Origin: Thermomicrobiales bacterium
GTDB lineage: Bacteria > Chloroflexota > Chloroflexia > Thermomicrobiales > UBA6265
DNA length: 5,626 bases
NCBI GenBank assembly: GCA_025937615.1
Contig: JAICRA010000114.1
Location: forward strand, 1 to 5,626
Direction of reading: 5' to 3'
This document shows positions 1 through 5,626 of this stretch, piece by piece; position 1 is the first letter of the stretch; every line of letters begins with the position of its first letter. The position numbers were made by a program, and so were the translations under genes. The notes below the pieces were generated by a model. The model worked only from the letters and a program-made list of their open reading frames with translations. It was not told the origin of the DNA and ran no database searches.

Positions 1-665
1 ACTTCGCGCAAGTCGAGCACGTCATCGACGATCTGGAACGCCATCCCGATATCGGACCCGTATCGTCGAAGTGCCTGAACGGCGGATTGGGGAGCGTTCC
101 CGATGACCGCGCCCATCTCCGCTGATCCGGCAAAAAGTGACGCGGTTTTCCCAAAAATCCTCCGCTCGTACTCCTCCCGGGACTGATCGAGTCGATGGGC
201 AAAGAACATCTCGCGGAGTTGGCCGTCGCAAATATCCGCGAGCGTGGATGCGAAAATGCTGACAACCCGGGGACTGTTTGTGGCCGCCGCCAGCATGGCA
301 GACTGGGCAAAGAGGAAATCGCCGAGGAGGATTACCGCGCCCGAAGGAAGGACGCTGTTGAGCGTCGGACGTCCACGCCGAATGCCAGCGCGATCGACCG
401 TGTCGTCATGAACCAATGAGGCTGTGTGGAGTAGCTCCACGCCAGCGCCGGCGGTGACCAACGTTTGCCGATCATACGCGTATGCGCGCCCGGCGAGAAG
501 CAGAACCAGGGGCCGCAAGCGCTTCCCTCCGGCTCGGACGAGGTCGAGGATGAGGTCGGACAAGCCCGGATAGTCAATCCGGACGGCTTCTTCCAGCCGC
601 GATTGGAGCAGGAGCAACTCGGGACGCATGGTGGCAAACACGTCGCGCGTCCGGATATCAACCAT
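1..665 (-). CDS. Polyprenyl diphosphate synthase, trans-type (3' end off window)
   Basis: This gene would condense isopentenyl diphosphate onto an allylic primer to make a long all-trans prenyl diphosphate, typically for the menaquinone side chain. The 221 residues visible start MVDIRTRDVF and show the family landmarks in order: GGKRLRP (46-52), first Asp-rich motif DDTVD (87-91) followed by RRGRPT (96-101), GD at 115-116, the GQ/R region around 148-151, KTASLF (173-178), and the second Asp-rich motif DDVLD (214-218) within GMAFQIVDD. The fifth residue before the first motif is Ala82 (HTASLVHDD), which in this family goes with medium to long chains rather than C15/C20. Family members run about 320 residues, so roughly 100 C-terminal residues lie beyond base 1. 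The start at 665 is the only reasonable early one: an in-frame TAG lies at 671-669, and a GGGG ribosome-binding stretch (675-672) sits six bases upstream. It is transcribed away from the DUF4015 gene. The exact chain length cannot be read from the sequence. Confidence 0.93.
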   Translation of the reverse strand, partial: MVDIRTRDVFATMRPELLLLQSRLEEAVRIDYPGLSDLILDLVRAGGKRLRPLVLLLAGRAYAYDRQTLVTAGAGVELLHTASLVHDDTVDRAGIRRGRPTLNSVLPSGAVILLGDFLFAQSAMLAAATNSPRVVSIFASTLADICDGQLREMFFAHRLDQSREEYERRIFGKTASLFAGSAEMGAVIGNAPQSAVQALRRYGSDIGMAFQIVDDVLDLRE

Positions 666-907
666 CGTCTACCCCGGACCGAAAACGCACGCAGCATGAT
701 CCTCGTAACGCCACTGATAATGTGAAAAAGAGTATAGAGCCGCCTCGATTGCCCTACCAAACGCGCGGGAGCGCTGGTGGCCATGTGATACACTCGGGCG
801 GCGCGAAAGCCGTGCCCCTTTGGTTCTGACAGAGCCGCGGGCCGGAGATCGACGAGCGGCCGGCCGGGTAATCGGCGCAGTCCCGAAGACCCCGCGAAGG
901 CAACTGG
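666..907. other. Divergent intergenic region
   Basis: This is the 242-base gap between the start of the minus-strand prenyl synthase and the plus-strand DUF4015 gene. It contains the minus-strand promoter candidate described separately, and a plus-strand GATAAT at 716-721 that lacks a matching -35. Nearer the DUF4015 start it has a very GC-rich stretch with the 10-base palindrome CGGCCGGCCG (857-866) and a possible stem of GGCCG (840-844) with CGGCC (857-861). I could not assign a convincing plus-strand promoter. No protein or RNA gene is supported here. Confidence 0.6.
731..760 (-). promoter_or_regulatory. Candidate sigma-70-type promoter for the prenyl synthase gene
   Basis: Read on the minus strand, TTGGTA (760-755, four of six matches to the -35 consensus) is followed after 18 bases by TATACT (736-731, five of six matches to the -10 consensus). 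Transcription would begin near 724 and leave a leader of about 60 bases before the start codon at 665. It is the best promoter match I found between the divergent genes, but it rests on consensus matching alone. Confidence 0.45.
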
Positions 908-2767
908 ATGCAGTCGAGAGTTTCACCAATCCGATTCGGTCGCGCCGCTAGCCGAGCCCAATCTGGCTCGCCTCCTCTTCCTAACCGTACGACTCCTGGA
1001 AAGAGCGGTCGGCTGTGGGATCGCCTTTCCTGGCCACTGAGTATCGCGCTTTTCGCCGTGCCCCTGGCACTGGTGCTTTTTACCTTCACAGTACCGAGAC
1101 TATGGGCTAGTCCCGAAATCGAGATCCGCGTCACTGACCGCTTTACGGGGGAAACGATTCCAAGAGCGAAGGTGGTCATCGGTGAAACCGCGATGACCGC
1201 TGGTCCTGACGGCACGATCAGCGTTGAACTGCAAACTGACAGTTCGCCAGCCACCATAGAGGCACCTGGGTATCAGGCGATCACCACCACGCTTTCGCGC
1301 GGCGCGTCAAGGGACTGGCAGGTGGCGCTTCGCCCCACGGTTCTCCGGGGCAGATTGGCAGATGCCGAAACTTCCGCCGGCATTGCAGGTGCTGAAGTTG
1401 CCGTACGTGCGCCAAACGGGACCGAACAGAAAACCGTGACAGATCCGGACGGGCGGTTCGCGTTCGATTCCGTCGCTGAGGATGCGACGGTTCGATTTTC
1501 TTCGCCTGACCACGGCATCGCGGAGGAGTTGATCGGCCAGAGGACCGAGATCAACCTAACCATGCGCCCATCGATCGTTTCCGGTCAGGTCACGGACTCG
1601 GCTGGTGCGCCGGTCGCCGGGGCTCGCATTTCAGCGTCGAACGGCAGCGCGGAGAGCGTTTCCGGACCAGATGGCGCCTTCAGGCTCATGGGGGGGACCG
1701 ATGTTACGGAGGTCGTGGTCTCTGCTCCTGGGTATGCCAATAGGACGCTGAATGTCGACGCATCTCGTAACGTCACGGCGGCGCTAGACACCGCAATGAT
1801 CAAGTCGGTCTACGCCAATCTCGGCGTATTGAGCGATCCCGAGCGTTGGAACCGCCTGATCGAGATTGCAGACACCACAGAGATCAACGCCATCGTCATT
1901 GACGTAAAACAGGACACGATCTACTACGACACGCAAGTGCCCTTCTACCGCGATATTGACGGAATGATCACGCCGATTTTCGATCCTGAGGAATTGCTGG
2001 CCGAGTTGGATGCCCACGGCATCTACTCGATTGCTCGCATGGTGGTGTTCAAAGACCCGGTGGTGGCAGCCGGGCGCCCGGATCTTGCCGTGCGCGACGA
2101 AAAAACCGGTGAGCTTTGGTACGACATGAACGGGACGCCGTGGGTTAACGCGTTCAATCAGGAGCTTTGGCAGGCGAACGCGGATCTCGGCGCGGAGCTC
2201 GCTCAGCTGGGATTCGACGAAATTCAGTACGACTACATCAGATTCCCCTCTGACGGGGATTTGCGCACCGCTGATTTTGGAAATGATTATTCAGAGGAGA
2301 ACCGCCGCGCCGCGATCATGGGAGCGGTGGCGCTAGGCGCCGAACGAGTGCGGGCGGCTGGGGCTGTTTTTGCGATCGATCTTTTTCCAATCATTGCGCT
2401 CTTGGGGGACGATCAGGGTATCGGTCAGACCCTGCAGGATCTCACTCCGCTAGCAGACTACGTCTGCTTGATGATCTACCCGTCGCATTACGAAGAAGGC
2501 AACATCCCAGTCGACGGGCATCCTAATGACTTTCCGGCAGAGACAGTGACCTACACACTGGAGAGGTCGCAGGAGTGGGTACCCGGGACGATGAAGAAAA
2601 TGCGTCCCTGGCTCCAAGATTTCACCTATCCCCTCGAGGGGTACTCGCCTTACGGCCCCGAGCAGGTTCGTGCTCAAATCGACGCAGCAGAAGCACAAGG
2701 TGTGAGCGGGTGGCTCCTATGGAACGCGGCCGGCGAGTTTGAGGCCTCAGCCCTTGCACCAGAGTAA
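908..2767 (+). CDS. Membrane-anchored or secreted DUF4015 putative glycoside hydrolase with three regulatory-like beta-sandwich repeats
   Basis: This 619-residue protein probably acts outside the membrane on a polysaccharide. The substrate is unknown. Residues 1-40 are basic and Ser/Pro-rich, and 43-63 form one hydrophobic segment that could be an anchor or a long signal peptide (LWA-S near 65-68 could be cleaved). Residues about 70-142, 144-220 and 222-295 look like three carboxypeptidase-regulatory-like domains, each with a GxV/A-type strand and a PDG turn (PDG at 100-102, 180-182, 254-256). Residues about 300-611 match the DUF4015 family (related to alpha-amylase-type barrels): AIVIDVKQD (328-336), ARMVVFKDPV (376-385), GFDEIQYDYIRFP (435-447), MIYPSHY (522-528), MRPWLQDF (565-572) and GWLLWNA (601-607). 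Asp437, Glu438 and Asp442 are candidate active-site acids, by inference. The start is supported by GAAGG at 896-900, seven bases upstream, and an in-frame TAA at 869-871. Activity has not been shown for most members, so the hydrolase label is tentative. Confidence 0.88.
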   Translation: MQSRVSPIRFGRAASRAQSGSPPLPNRTTPGKSGRLWDRLSWPLSIALFAVPLALVLFTFTVPRLWASPEIEIRVTDRFTGETIPRAKVVIGETAMTAGPDGTISVELQTDSSPATIEAPGYQAITTTLSRGASRDWQVALRPTVLRGRLADAETSAGIAGAEVAVRAPNGTEQKTVTDPDGRFAFDSVAEDATVRFSSPDHGIAEELIGQRTEINLTMRPSIVSGQVTDSAGAPVAGARISASNGSAESVSGPDGAFRLMGGTDVTEVVVSAPGYANRTLNVDASRNVTAALDTAMIKSVYANLGVLSDPERWNRLIEIADTTEINAIVIDVKQDTIYYDTQVPFYRDIDGMITPIFDPEELLAELDAHGIYSIARMVVFKDPVVAAGRPDLAVRDEKTGELWYDMNGTPWVNAFNQELWQANADLGAELAQLGFDEIQYDYIRFPSDGDLRTADFGNDYSEENRRAAIMGAVALGAERVRAAGAVFAIDLFPIIALLGDDQGIGQTLQDLTPLADYVCLMIYPSHYEEGNIPVDGHPNDFPAETVTYTLERSQEWVPGTMKKMRPWLQDFTYPLEGYSPYGPEQVRAQIDAAEAQGVSGWLLWNAAGEFEASALAPE

Positions 2768-2812
2768 CGCGATGCTGCGATCACCTTTCAACGGGGACGA
2801 CTACAGGGGCCG

Positions 2813-3748
2813 ATGCAACTTGGGATCGGGATAATTGTGCCTGAGGCTGCTGCACCAACTCCCCAAAGCGCCCCGATTTCATTTGCAAGTACTGTCGCTC
2901 GAGCCATGCGGCCCGCTCAGTGGCTCAAGAATGGCGTCGTCTTTGCCGGTCTTGTGTTTGGCGGGAAGTTGCTCGAGCCAGAGGCCGTGGCAAGCGCCAC
3001 GATTGCGGCGCTGGCCTTCTGCCTCATGAGTAGTGGCTTCTATCTCATCAACGACATCCGAGACCATCATGCCGATCGCCTCCATCCCGTCAAGCGCCTT
3101 CGCCCCGTTCCGGCGGGAGAGCTCCCGCTGCGAACGGCGGGTTTCGTTGGCGCGACTCTCATCGTCTCGGCAATCGTCGCGTCGGCGCTCCTCAACTGGA
3201 GTCTTCTGTTGGTTTTTCTCGCGTACGCCAGTCTCATGGCTGCCTATAACCTCGGGCTGAAAGAGATCGTCATCGTCGACGTTTTTGCCATCGCGGCGGG
3301 GTTTGTCCTGCGGGCCGTCGGTGGTGCGATGGCCGTCGACGTCTCGATTTCGCCATGGCTCCTCGTCTGTACGATGCTGCTTGCATTGTTGATTGGGTTC
3401 GGAAAACGGCGGCACGAGCTGGCTGCGCTCGAGAACGCGGCCGCCCACCGCCGAAATCTGAACCTGTACAACCGCCCGATGCTGGACCAAGCCGTGGCTG
3501 TCACCGCAGCCGGGACGCTTATCGCGTACGCCGTCTACACCTTCGACAGTGAATCCGCACAGTATCACCATCGGATGATGTTAACGGTTCCTTTTGTTGC
3601 CTACGGCGTCTTCCGCTACCTCTACCTGCTCTATCTGAGCGATCAAGGAGGAACGCCCGAGACAATGCTCCTCGCGGACCGACCGCTCCTCGTGTCAGTC
3701 GCGGCATGGGCTGCTGTGAGCGCATACCTGTTCTATTTCGCGAGTTGA
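2813..3748 (+). CDS. UbiA-superfamily prenyltransferase, decaprenyl-phosphate phosphoribosyltransferase type
   Basis: The 311-residue protein is almost entirely hydrophobic, with about eight or nine membrane segments (for example 41-55, 60-80, 112-128, 129-145, 152-172, 181-197, 225-243, 257-275, 290-309). The first Asp-rich motif, NDIRDHHAD (80-88), is followed by HPVKRLRP (91-98) and G102. This HPxKxxRP extension marks the branch that transfers phosphoribose from PRPP to a polyprenyl phosphate (mycobacterial Rv3806c type) rather than quinone-ring prenylation. The second motif region is YNLGLKEIVIVD (145-156), and GFGKRRHEL (195-203) is also typical of this branch. The core begins at RPAQWLKN (33-40). 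The start is uncertain: ATG 2813 has AGGGG only three bases upstream, while GTG 2837 has GGGA five bases upstream. The gene begins 45 bases after, and in the same frame as, the DUF4015 gene, so the two are probably cotranscribed. The acceptor lipid and the downstream glycan are inferred, not seen. Confidence 0.88.
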   Translation: MQLGIGIIVPEAAAPTPQSAPISFASTVARAMRPAQWLKNGVVFAGLVFGGKLLEPEAVASATIAALAFCLMSSGFYLINDIRDHHADRLHPVKRLRPVPAGELPLRTAGFVGATLIVSAIVASALLNWSLLLVFLAYASLMAAYNLGLKEIVIVDVFAIAAGFVLRAVGGAMAVDVSISPWLLVCTMLLALLIGFGKRRHELAALENAAAHRRNLNLYNRPMLDQAVAVTAAGTLIAYAVYTFDSESAQYHHRMMLTVPFVAYGVFRYLYLLYLSDQGGTPETMLLADRPLLVSVAAWAAVSAYLFYFAS

Positions 3749-3816
3749 CTGACAGCGCGGGAGGGATCTGCGCCAATGCGGGTGTCCCCGTGGTTGATAT
3801 AGTGCGTAGCAACATT

Positions 3817-3845
3817 TTGACACCATATGTATAATATGGAATTAT
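3817..3845 (+). promoter_or_regulatory. Probable promoter of the hsp20-lon operon
   Basis: A perfect TTGACA (-35) lies at 3817-3822. Exactly 17 bases later AATTAT (3840-3845) matches the -10 consensus at four of six positions and is preceded by TGG (3837-3839), an extended -10 element. Transcription would start near 3852 and give a leader of about 97 bases. A perfect TATAAT also lies inside the spacer at 3830-3835, but no good -35 stands at the correct distance from it (TAGCAA at 3807-3812). Either box could be used. The form is that of the housekeeping sigma factor rather than a dedicated heat-shock sigma. Confidence 0.6.
3823..3839. promoter_or_regulatory. Perfect inverted repeat filling the hsp20 promoter spacer (candidate operator)
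   Basis: CCATAT (3823-3828) and ATATGG (3834-3839) are perfect reverse complements separated by the five bases GTATA. The 17-base dyad occupies precisely the space between the TTGACA and AATTAT boxes. A protein dimer bound here would either block polymerase or, as MerR-type regulators do, remodel the spacer. No regulator gene is present in the window, so the binding partner is unknown. Short AT-rich dyads also arise by chance. Confidence 0.4.
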
Positions 3846-3849
3846 GCTA

Positions 3850-3870
3850 TTGGTTGCAGTCCCTTGGTTG
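3850..3870 (+). repeat. Two direct copies of TTGGTTG, 14 bases apart
   Basis: TTGGTTG occurs at 3850-3856 and again at 3864-3870, just at and after the predicted transcription start. The 14-base period is not a whole number of helical turns. The second copy overlaps the 5' arm of the leader hairpin at 3868-3885. The repeat is real in the sequence, but a function is speculative. Confidence 0.3.
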
Positions 3871-3885
3871 GTCATTTAGGACCGA
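3868..3885 (+). other. Possible hairpin in the hsp20 5' leader
   Basis: TTGGTC (3868-3873) can pair with GACCGA (3880-3885) through five Watson-Crick pairs and one G-U pair, closing a six-base loop. A second weak stem, AGTTC (3910-3914) with GAACT (3922-3926), lies inside a longer-range pairing of ACACC (3886-3890) with GGTGT (3930-3934), which ends just before the ribosome-binding site. The leader may therefore be folded. The ribosome-binding site itself is not clearly sequestered, so this does not qualify as a recognised RNA thermometer. Confidence 0.25.
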
Positions 3886-3948
3886 ACACCCGTTGAACCA
3901 CTCTCCGACAGTTCAGGTCAAGAACTCGCGGTGTGAAAAGGACGAATC

Positions 3949-4395
3949 ATGATACTGCTCCGGCGAGGACTTCGGACGCAGACGCTGGAATCAAGCTTCG
4001 AAGTCGATGTCATGCTGGACTTCGGTCAGCAGTCGACACGGAGCCCCCGACAGTGCAATGCGCCGTGGCGTCCACCGATAGACGTATTCGAAACCCACAC
4101 TGGGCTCGTGGTGCGGGCTGAGCTAGGCGGTCTAACCACGAGCGAGGTCGAGGTTCTCGTTAGCGGAGACGAACTCATTCTTCGTGGCGAGCGGGTTGTT
4201 GACCGTCCAGTTGGACCTCTGGTGTACCACGAATCGCGAGTCCGCTATGGTCGGTTCGAGGCAGCAATCCGACTTCCATTCCCAGTCGACGTCGAGTCGG
4301 CAACGGCGGAATACACCGATGGATTCTTGTCTATCGAGTTGCCGCGGCTAGCGGCCACGAAATTGTTGGCTGGTGAAAAGCACGGGGTTGTATAA
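3949..4395 (+). CDS. Small heat shock protein, Hsp20/alpha-crystallin family
   Basis: This 148-residue ATP-independent holdase would bind unfolding proteins in the cytoplasm and keep them soluble for refolding or proteolysis. After a 40-residue N-terminal arm, the alpha-crystallin domain spans about 40-133. It begins with PPIDVFETHTGLVVRAELGG (42-61), runs through VSGDELILRGER (71-82) and the YHESRVRYGRFEAAIRLP strand region (93-110), and ends with the signature AEYTDGFLSIELPR (120-133; conserved A120, G125, L127). The C-terminal tail (134-148) lacks a clear I/V-x-I/V motif, which most relatives use to assemble large oligomers. The start at 3949 is well supported by AAGGA at 3938-3942, six bases upstream. 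lon follows after 24 bases, so the two form a proteostasis operon, probably driven by the promoter at 3817-3845. Confidence 0.94.
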   Translation: MILLRRGLRTQTLESSFEVDVMLDFGQQSTRSPRQCNAPWRPPIDVFETHTGLVVRAELGGLTTSEVEVLVSGDELILRGERVVDRPVGPLVYHESRVRYGRFEAAIRLPFPVDVESATAEYTDGFLSIELPRLAATKLLAGEKHGVV

Positions 4396-4401
4396 GCCCA
4401 A

Positions 4402-4408
4402 AGAGGAG
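4402..4408 (+). promoter_or_regulatory. Ribosome-binding site of lon
   Basis: AGAGGAG lies in the 24-base gap between hsp20 and lon and is followed by 11 bases before ATG 4420. This spacing is longer than usual, but no other strong purine run is nearer except AAGAGA (4412-4417). It supports ATG 4420 as the start and translation of lon from the shared mRNA. Confidence 0.5.
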
Positions 4409-4419
4409 ATTAAGAGACG

Positions 4420-5626
4420 ATGACGAAGAATGAGGAGGCGAGACCTCGCTCCAAAAGAACCAATAAGGAAAAGGAAATAGTTGTCGATGAGGTTCTGTCG
4501 ACAGATGGCATCCCGGAAGTCTTAGCGGTCGAAGCCCCAGCAACCGACAGCAAAACTGATGAGCGTGACGGCTGCGAGATTGTGGAGCTGCCCGTCCTGC
4601 CTCTACGTGGAACTGTTGTCTTTCCCTTGACGGTCGTGCCACTAGCGGCCGCGCAACCGCGCTCCTTGCGGCTGATCGATGAGGTCATGTCCGGGGATCG
4701 CACTGTCGCCCTGGTGATGCAGAAGGATGCCGAGCTGGAAGGCGCCGGACCGGATGACATCTACGAAGTGGGCACCATCTCGACCATCCATCAGATGATG
4801 CGCGTTCCTGATGGAACCGTCCGTCTCGCCGTCCAGGGAAATGAGCGGATGCGGATTGTCGAGTTTTTGAGGGAGGAGCCGTACCTCGTTGCCCGCGTAC
4901 AACGGGTGCCTGAAGTCATCGAGGAATCAGTCGAAGTCGATGCCTTGACACGGAATACCCTCGAGCTGTTCCAACGGCTTGTCTCGCTCGTGGCGCATAT
5001 GCCGGATGAGCTCGTCACTGCCGCCCTCAACGTTGATGACCCGCGCCACCTCGTCTACCTGGTCGCGACCAACCTGCGCATGGACCCGGAGGTCCGGCAG
5101 CATCTCCTCGAGCTCGATTCTGTACGCGACAAGCTGGCGGCCTTGAATGCGTTCATCGCCCAGGAGCTGGACGTACTCGAATTGGGCAAGAAGATTCAGA
5201 GCGATGTCCAGCAGGAGCTTGGAAAGAATCAGCGCGACTTCTATCTGCGAGAGCAACTCAAAGCAATTCAGCGCGAACTTGGTGAAGGGTCGGAGACGGA
5301 AGCCGAAGCTGCTGAGTTACGCCAGAAGATAGAGGATTCCGGCATGCCGGAAGAGGCAACCAAGGAAGCTCGCCGCGAGCTCGATCGTCTGAGCAAACTG
5401 CCGCCGGCCGCCGCCGAGTACGGTGTCATCAAGACCTACTTGGACTGGTTGACCAGCCTGCCTTGGACTGCAAGAACCGAAGGTGAGATCGACGTCGCCA
5501 AGGCACGTCAGGTCCTGGATGACGAGCACTACGACCTGGAAAAGATCAAGGATCGAATTCTCGAATATCTTGCGGTGCGCAGGCTGAAGCATGAGGCTGC
5601 GGCAGAGGCCGGTGAGCCGGAACCCC
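4420..5626 (+). CDS. lon: ATP-dependent protease Lon (3' end off window)
   Basis: Lon is a cytoplasmic ring-shaped AAA+ serine protease that unfolds and degrades damaged or short-lived regulatory proteins. The 402 codons visible cover the N-terminal substrate-binding domain and the helical linker. LPVLPLRGTVVFP (57-69) is the classic beginning of the LON domain, followed by RLAVQGNERMRI (135-146). The long helical region contains the hallmark QRDFYLREQLKAIQRELGEG (271-290), and the pre-ATPase segment has TYLDWLTSLPW (339-349) and DDEHYDLEKIKDRILEYLAV (367-386). The Walker A and B boxes and the Ser-Lys catalytic dyad should lie just downstream, so about half of a protein of some 800 residues is missing. 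A charged, low-complexity extension of about 55 residues precedes the LON domain, which is longer than in many orthologues. With hsp20 24 bases upstream, it is probably expressed from the same stress-induced transcript. Confidence 0.96.
   Translation, partial: MTKNEEARPRSKRTNKEKEIVVDEVLSTDGIPEVLAVEAPATDSKTDERDGCEIVELPVLPLRGTVVFPLTVVPLAAAQPRSLRLIDEVMSGDRTVALVMQKDAELEGAGPDDIYEVGTISTIHQMMRVPDGTVRLAVQGNERMRIVEFLREEPYLVARVQRVPEVIEESVEVDALTRNTLELFQRLVSLVAHMPDELVTAALNVDDPRHLVYLVATNLRMDPEVRQHLLELDSVRDKLAALNAFIAQELDVLELGKKIQSDVQQELGKNQRDFYLREQLKAIQRELGEGSETEAEAAELRQKIEDSGMPEEATKEARRELDRLSKLPPAAAEYGVIKTYLDWLTSLPWTARTEGEIDVAKARQVLDDEHYDLEKIKDRILEYLAVRRLKHEAAAEAGEPEP

Larger units (their letters stand above)
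3749..3948. other. AT-rich regulatory intergenic region before hsp20
   Basis: This 200-base gap separates the UbiA-type gene from hsp20. Its first third is GC-rich and holds a short stem, CGGG (3779-3782) with CCCG (3787-3790), which has no following T-run and is therefore a poor terminator. From about 3811 the base composition switches abruptly to AT-rich around the hsp20 promoter. The rest is the hsp20 leader. I see neither a CIRCE (HrcA) nor a HAIR (HspR) operator. No small ORF with a convincing ribosome-binding site is present. Confidence 0.6.

Noticed and set aside
332..793. 153-codon open frame on the minus strand
   Set aside because: It is a different frame of the same strand as the prenyl synthase, which carries all the expected motifs in its own frame over this stretch.
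857..866. Palindrome CGGCCGGCCG as an operator for the DUF4015 gene
   Set aside because: It is built only of alternating CGG/CCG units in a very GC-rich stretch, where such palindromes are expected by chance, and no promoter is evident next to it.
754..1257. 167-codon open frame on the minus strand
   Set aside because: It overlaps the well-supported DUF4015 gene antisense, has no recognisable domain, and looks like a product of GC-rich composition.
2879..3571. 230-codon open frame on the minus strand
   Set aside because: It lies wholly antisense to the UbiA-type gene, its product is unusually rich in Arg, Asp and Glu as expected from the complement of a membrane-protein gene, and it resembles no family I know.
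3778..3791. Hairpin after the UbiA-type gene as a Rho-independent terminator
   Set aside because: The CGGG/CCCG stem is only four firm pairs and no T-run follows.
3749..3948. CIRCE or HAIR heat-shock operator upstream of hsp20
   Set aside because: Neither TTAGCACTC-N9-GAGTGCTAA nor CTTGAGT-N7-ACTCAAG, nor a close variant, is present.
1..5626. Mobile element, CRISPR array or defence system
   Set aside because: I saw no transposase, integrase, regularly spaced repeats, terminal inverted repeats or defence-type genes; every long coding stretch is explained by housekeeping or envelope families.

Overview
The window is a moderately GC-rich bacterial chromosomal segment with four complete or near-complete protein genes on the plus strand and one gene running off the left edge on the minus strand. 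I see no tRNA, rRNA, CRISPR array, insertion sequence or prophage. The mix of genes (a DUF4015 putative glycosidase preceded by repeated beta-sandwich domains, a decaprenyl-phosphate phosphoribosyltransferase-like UbiA protein, and an Hsp20-Lon pair) suggests an environmental bacterium such as a Chloroflexota/Thermomicrobia relative. This taxonomic guess is inference from gene style and is not proven by the sequence.

Layout: bases 1-665 (minus) hold the N-terminal two thirds of a trans-type polyprenyl diphosphate synthase, cut by the window edge. Bases 666-907 are a divergent intergenic region with a plausible minus-strand sigma-70-type promoter. Bases 908-2767 (plus) encode a 619-residue membrane-anchored or secreted protein: one N-terminal hydrophobic segment, three carboxypeptidase-regulatory-like beta-sandwich repeats, then a DUF4015 TIM-barrel-type putative glycoside hydrolase domain. 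Bases 2813-3748 (plus) encode a polytopic UbiA-superfamily prenyltransferase whose first Asp-rich motif is of the phosphoribosyltransferase type rather than the quinone type. Bases 3749-3948 are an AT-rich regulatory region with a good promoter, whose 17-base spacer is a perfect inverted repeat, and a short 5' leader hairpin. Bases 3949-4395 encode a small heat shock protein (Hsp20), followed after 24 bases by lon, whose first 402 codons lie in the window before the right edge cuts it.

Two functional blocks emerge. The left block (prenyl synthase, surface glycosidase-like protein, prenyl-phosphate phosphoribosyltransferase) can be read as isoprenoid and cell-envelope glycan metabolism, although the prenyl synthase could equally serve menaquinone side-chain synthesis. 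The right block is a proteostasis operon: Hsp20 holds unfolding proteins and Lon, an ATP-dependent protease, degrades damaged ones, probably from one stress-responsive transcript. Most of the window is ordinary. The items most worth a second look are the dyad inside the hsp20 promoter spacer and the DUF4015/phosphoribosyltransferase gene pair.
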